Positions 61,625-64,000 of a stretch of DNA of 64,000 bases are shown one piece after another (position 1 is the stretch's first letter; each line of letters begins with the position of its first letter). A program made the position numbers and the translations under genes. This DNA is from Lytechinus variegatus (lineage: Eukaryota > Echinodermata > Echinoidea > Temnopleuroida > Toxopneustidae): NCBI RefSeq assembly GCF_018143015.1, contig NC_054746.1, positions 12,143,532 to 12,207,531 on the forward strand, in the 5' to 3' direction. Below the pieces are notes generated by a model. The model saw only the letters and a list, made by a program, of their open reading frames with translations. It was not told the origin of the DNA and searched no databases.

Positions 61625-62053
61625 TTGCTGATGTGGTTTACGGTACACCATGTGGAGTGTTATAGAAGCAGTGGATAGAAGAAGAGAAGGAAGTGGATAG
61701 GCGAGAAAGTGGAGATTTGAGAATAGAGTATTCTTTCTTGAGAATAGTCCTGAAAAGGACTGTAAACCAGAAGGAATGTTGAGTGAGAACAGCTTGAGTA
61801 GTAGAGCTGATGAGGAGATGCTGGCTTGCGTCGGCGAGTAGAGATGACGCAAGCCAGCATCTCCTCATCAGCTCTACTACTCAAGCTGTTCTCACTCAAC
61901 ATTCCTTCTGGTTTACAGTCCTTTTCAGGACTATTCTCAAGAAAGAATACTCTATTCTCAAATCTCCACTTTCTCGCCTATCCACTTCCTTCTCTTCTTC
62001 TATCCACTGCTTCTATAACACTCCACATGGTGTACCGTAAACCACATCAGCAA
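61625..62053. repeat. perfect 208-bp inverted repeat with a 13-nt loop (long hairpin)
   Basis: The arms are 61625-61832 and 61846-62053 and are exact reverse complements along their whole length by eye, with no indel. The loop is GGCGAGTAGAGAT (61833-61845). Matching stops abruptly at both outer ends: the next base is C on the left and T on the right. No target duplication or transposon-like end is visible. It lies 92 nt after the isthmin stop codon, so isthmin transcripts that run past 61625 would fold into a 208-bp duplex. The near-identical frames on the two strands (for example 61616-61852 minus and 61826-62092 plus) follow from the palindrome and are not genes. An assembly artefact is a real alternative. 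Confidence 0.9.
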
Positions 62054-62144
62054 TTGTACATGCCACCATGCAAACCTTCAAACAACATCTGATTTATGTT
62101 TCTCTCCCAAAGAGAATGTATTGAGGACAAAATAACTTCCTTGT

Positions 62145-62638
62145 TCAGAAGTCCCGCGCTTCTTCAACCTGAGAAAGAAATGTTTGCAAATCTGGAATCT
62201 CTTCGCATTCTCTGCCGTTATTAGGCTGCCTGATCCGATTGTACTTGGTCCAGTCTCCTTTGCATATGATCCAGGGCAAGATGTCGATCTTGTAATGCAG
62301 CTCCCGGGAGATCTGTGCCGTGATGAGCTGAGGCGTACCAGCCCCTTGGCCTCTGGTGATCAACCTCTGATTGGCGTCGTAGCAGCACTGCTGTGAGGCT
62401 AGCGACGTACTGCGGTAGGAACGTACCGATTGGATACAGCTACTGGCGGTCGGCTTGTAGATATCCAGTCGGGCTGCCTCAGGGTCTTGTTGAATCCAAT
62501 GGAACTCCCGGCCTTGCTGAGGATCCACGATGGCGTTGTTGGTCGGGAAGTGGCAGGGACAACTCGGAAGGTCATCCAGACGGGACAGGTAGGACACCAG
62601 CTTCTCACTGCGACACTGCATCCATTCTTCGCAGCTAT
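62145..62638 (-). CDS. ISM1: isthmin, last coding exon (AMOP domain), partial gene
   Basis: This terminal exon encodes 163 residues plus TGA, preceded on the minus strand by a good acceptor (cttatttcag, intron side from 62639). It enters with two bases of a split codon. Isthmins are secreted proteins with a thrombospondin type 1 repeat followed by a C-terminal AMOP domain, and are known in vertebrates as antagonists of Nodal signalling and ligands of integrin alpha-v beta-5 and GRP78. Here the AMOP domain spans residues 2-145 of the exon. Diagnostic stretches are SCEEWMQC (1-8), LPSCPCHFPT (23-32), RLDIYKPTASSC (56-67), QQCCYD (82-87), RLITRGQGAGTP (91-102), LPWIICKGDW (120-129) and PNNG (138-141). 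Nine cysteines lie at 2, 8, 26, 28, 67, 84, 85, 125 and 144. The protein ends EEARDF, like the EAREY end of vertebrate isthmins. The thrombospondin repeat and signal peptide lie beyond 64000. ISM1 versus ISM2 is not decidable. Confidence 0.95.
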
Positions 62639-63524
62639 CTGAAATAAGCAAAGATAAAGAAAACCAACTATCACCAATTGCAGAAAGACTAGATCTTCAT
62701 TAGCAGTAGCCTATGTCATGGCCTTATATGCTACAGTCACACCAAAGAAACCGACTCCGAAGGTTTGTTAATGGCAATGATGACATCCGGTCTGGAGACG
62801 GTTTTGCCGGTGTGAATAGTAGTATTACGAAAATTCTATAGGCTACCTGCTCCAGAACATCCTTGGAGTCGGTCATTACGCAGTTTTGCAAAGCGACGCT
62901 CGGACGATTCAATATCAATGTACTAATTGATTGTAAAATGCCAGTCATGACAAAGAATAAGCACGAAGTCTTTGTCGAAAATTGAGGAATTAAAAGAGCA
63001 GCCGGGAAGAGCAGTTTAGTCCTTGAGTCTGGAAAAACGACATAATTTTTATTTGCGATTTTTAGTCAGCTCTTTAGAGTCATTAGACGAAACTGCTATT
63101 CCGGTTCTCCAATGTCCGATGTAGACTCGAGTCCCACGTGTTCTGTGCCATTTGGCGGGCATAATATGCAAGACATTTACTTTGACTCCGTTCTTGAATC
63201 CTCCGTAGGTCGCTGAGTGAAAATCCCTATTCACTACCGATTACCATAACACGGGATTGTGGAGTTGTAGCTAATCAGGAAATCCAATACAAGATCATGG
63301 GGATATCGGTTCGGACATTGACCATGCATTCTGTCAGATATCAAGAGGGAAACAGAGCAAAGTCCATGTATGAGGTTAGTAGCCTCATACATAACAGCTT
63401 ATTTGACATGTGCACTCTTAAAAAGGATTGGTCATAATAACCCATGTGTTTGGTGAATATAGGACCTACGTGCCAGATCTACAAAAAAAGGTTCAAAATT
63501 GACTAATTTATTGGTTAAAGTCTA
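62639..63524 (-). other. isthmin intron
   Basis: The sequence upstream of the AMOP exon has no exon-like frame. No thrombospondin repeat (WSxWS, CSVTC) appears on the minus strand up to the window edge, so this is intronic. Short frames at 62724-62948 and 63049-63234 lack recognisable content. Confidence 0.6.
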
Positions 63525-63692
63525 CCAGGGGAGCGTTTCATGAAAGGACTTGTCAGACGTTTTGTCCGACAAGTCCTATTTTATCCGACAGTTACTATAG
63601 TAACAGTGCCTCTCAGCCAATCAGAATCAAGGAAAGATGTCAGATCTGACAACTTGTCAGACAAACAAAATGTTGATGAAACGGGCCCCTGG
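63525..63692. mobile_element. MITE, CAGGGGAGCGTTTCAT family, copy 2
   Basis: The left end is CCAGGGGAGCGTTTCATGAA and the right end on the other strand is CCAGGGGCCCGTTTCATCAA. It matches 57907-58070 through nearly all of its length, including GGACTTGTCAGACGTTTT, CCAATCAGAATC and the TCAGATCTGACAACTTGTC palindrome. It lies in the isthmin intron and shares its last CTGG with the next element. Confidence 0.8.
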
Positions 63693-63870
63693 TGCCCGTT
63701 TCATAAAGCTGTTCGTAAGTTAAGAGCGATTTTACGACGACTGGTGATCCTTTCTTACGCGCTATACCATGGTCCATGAACATTTGGTGTAAACCATTCA
63801 CCACAAGAAAGGATCACCAGTCGTTCTTAAAGTCGCCCTTAACTTACGAACAGCTTTATGAAACACCCAG
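63689..63870. mobile_element. MITE, CTGGGTG...TTTCATAAAGC family, copy 2
   Basis: The left end is CTGGTGCCCGTTTCATAAAG and the right end on the other strand is CTGGGTGTTTCATAAAGCTG; both continue through CTGTTCGTAAGTTAAG. Inner arms GGTGATCCTTTCTT and AAGAAAGGATCACC extend the foldback around a short centre. It abuts the preceding element and is related to 420-584. Confidence 0.8.
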
Positions 63871-64000
63871 CAGAATTGCTGTTGATATTGACCACTTTTA
63901 TCGGTCAGACACATATTCACCAATAGATTGGATACTCTGACCAATCTTTTTTAAGATAGAGGTGCCGCCGTAGAGTGGTCTAACTCACACTTCACCGCCG

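Noticed and set aside
61616-62092. Pairs of near-identical frames on opposite strands
   Set aside because: They are mirror products of the perfect inverted repeat and not two gene copies.
62184-62647. Plus-strand frames opposite the isthmin exon
   Set aside because: They are antisense shadows of the AMOP-coding exon; only the minus-strand frame shows family conservation and a splice acceptor.

Overview
This window looks like nuclear DNA from a marine invertebrate deuterostome, most likely an echinoderm and perhaps a sea urchin. The clues are spliced animal genes with large introns, an isthmin gene, a eukaryotic tRNA, many short inverted-repeat transposons of kinds I associate with echinoderm and amphioxus DNA, and a very large satellite array. 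The species is inferred, not proved. The 500 N at 38433-38932 show that this is a scaffolded assembly.

Layout. From 1 to about 7.2 kb there is non-coding DNA full of non-autonomous DNA transposons: a mariner-like element holding a GC-rich element, a TTAA-type element holding a hAT-like element with an 8-bp target duplication, and a 240-bp polypurine tract. From 7.34 to 10.40 kb on the + strand lies a complete four-exon gene for mitochondrial hydroxyacyl-thioester dehydratase type 2 (HTD2, 174 aa). A foldback element sits in its intron 1, a small MITE in intron 3, and a tRNA-derived SINE about 30 bp past its poly(A) signal. From 10.9 to 16.9 kb there are (GAT)n microsatellites and MITEs but no recognisable gene.

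From 16.90 to 53.08 kb a single tandem array takes up 57% of the window. It holds about 190-195 copies of a unit of about 185 bp, head to tail and nearly identical. Its edges and its diagnostic variants show zones of homogenisation, and the right edge carries diverged, shorter, probably older copies. All open frames in this block on both strands are by-products of the repeat.

From 53.1 to 61.2 kb are a LINE-like 3' tail, a (CA)n tract, a duplicated segment split by a MITE, one intact tRNA-Thr(TGT) gene on the minus strand at 56.2 kb, and more MITEs. From 62.64 to 62.15 kb on the minus strand is the last coding exon of an isthmin gene (AMOP domain, 163 aa); its upstream exons lie beyond the window. 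Beginning 92 nt after the isthmin stop is a perfect inverted repeat with two 208-bp arms and a 13-nt loop. If real and transcribed it would give the isthmin 3' UTR a long double-stranded hairpin.

HTD2 and isthmin point towards each other with the satellite between them, and nothing suggests that they work together. The two most unusual features are the 36-kb zoned satellite, with its helically phased AATT block, and the isthmin 3' hairpin. I recognised no retroviral, LTR, Polinton or toxin sequence.
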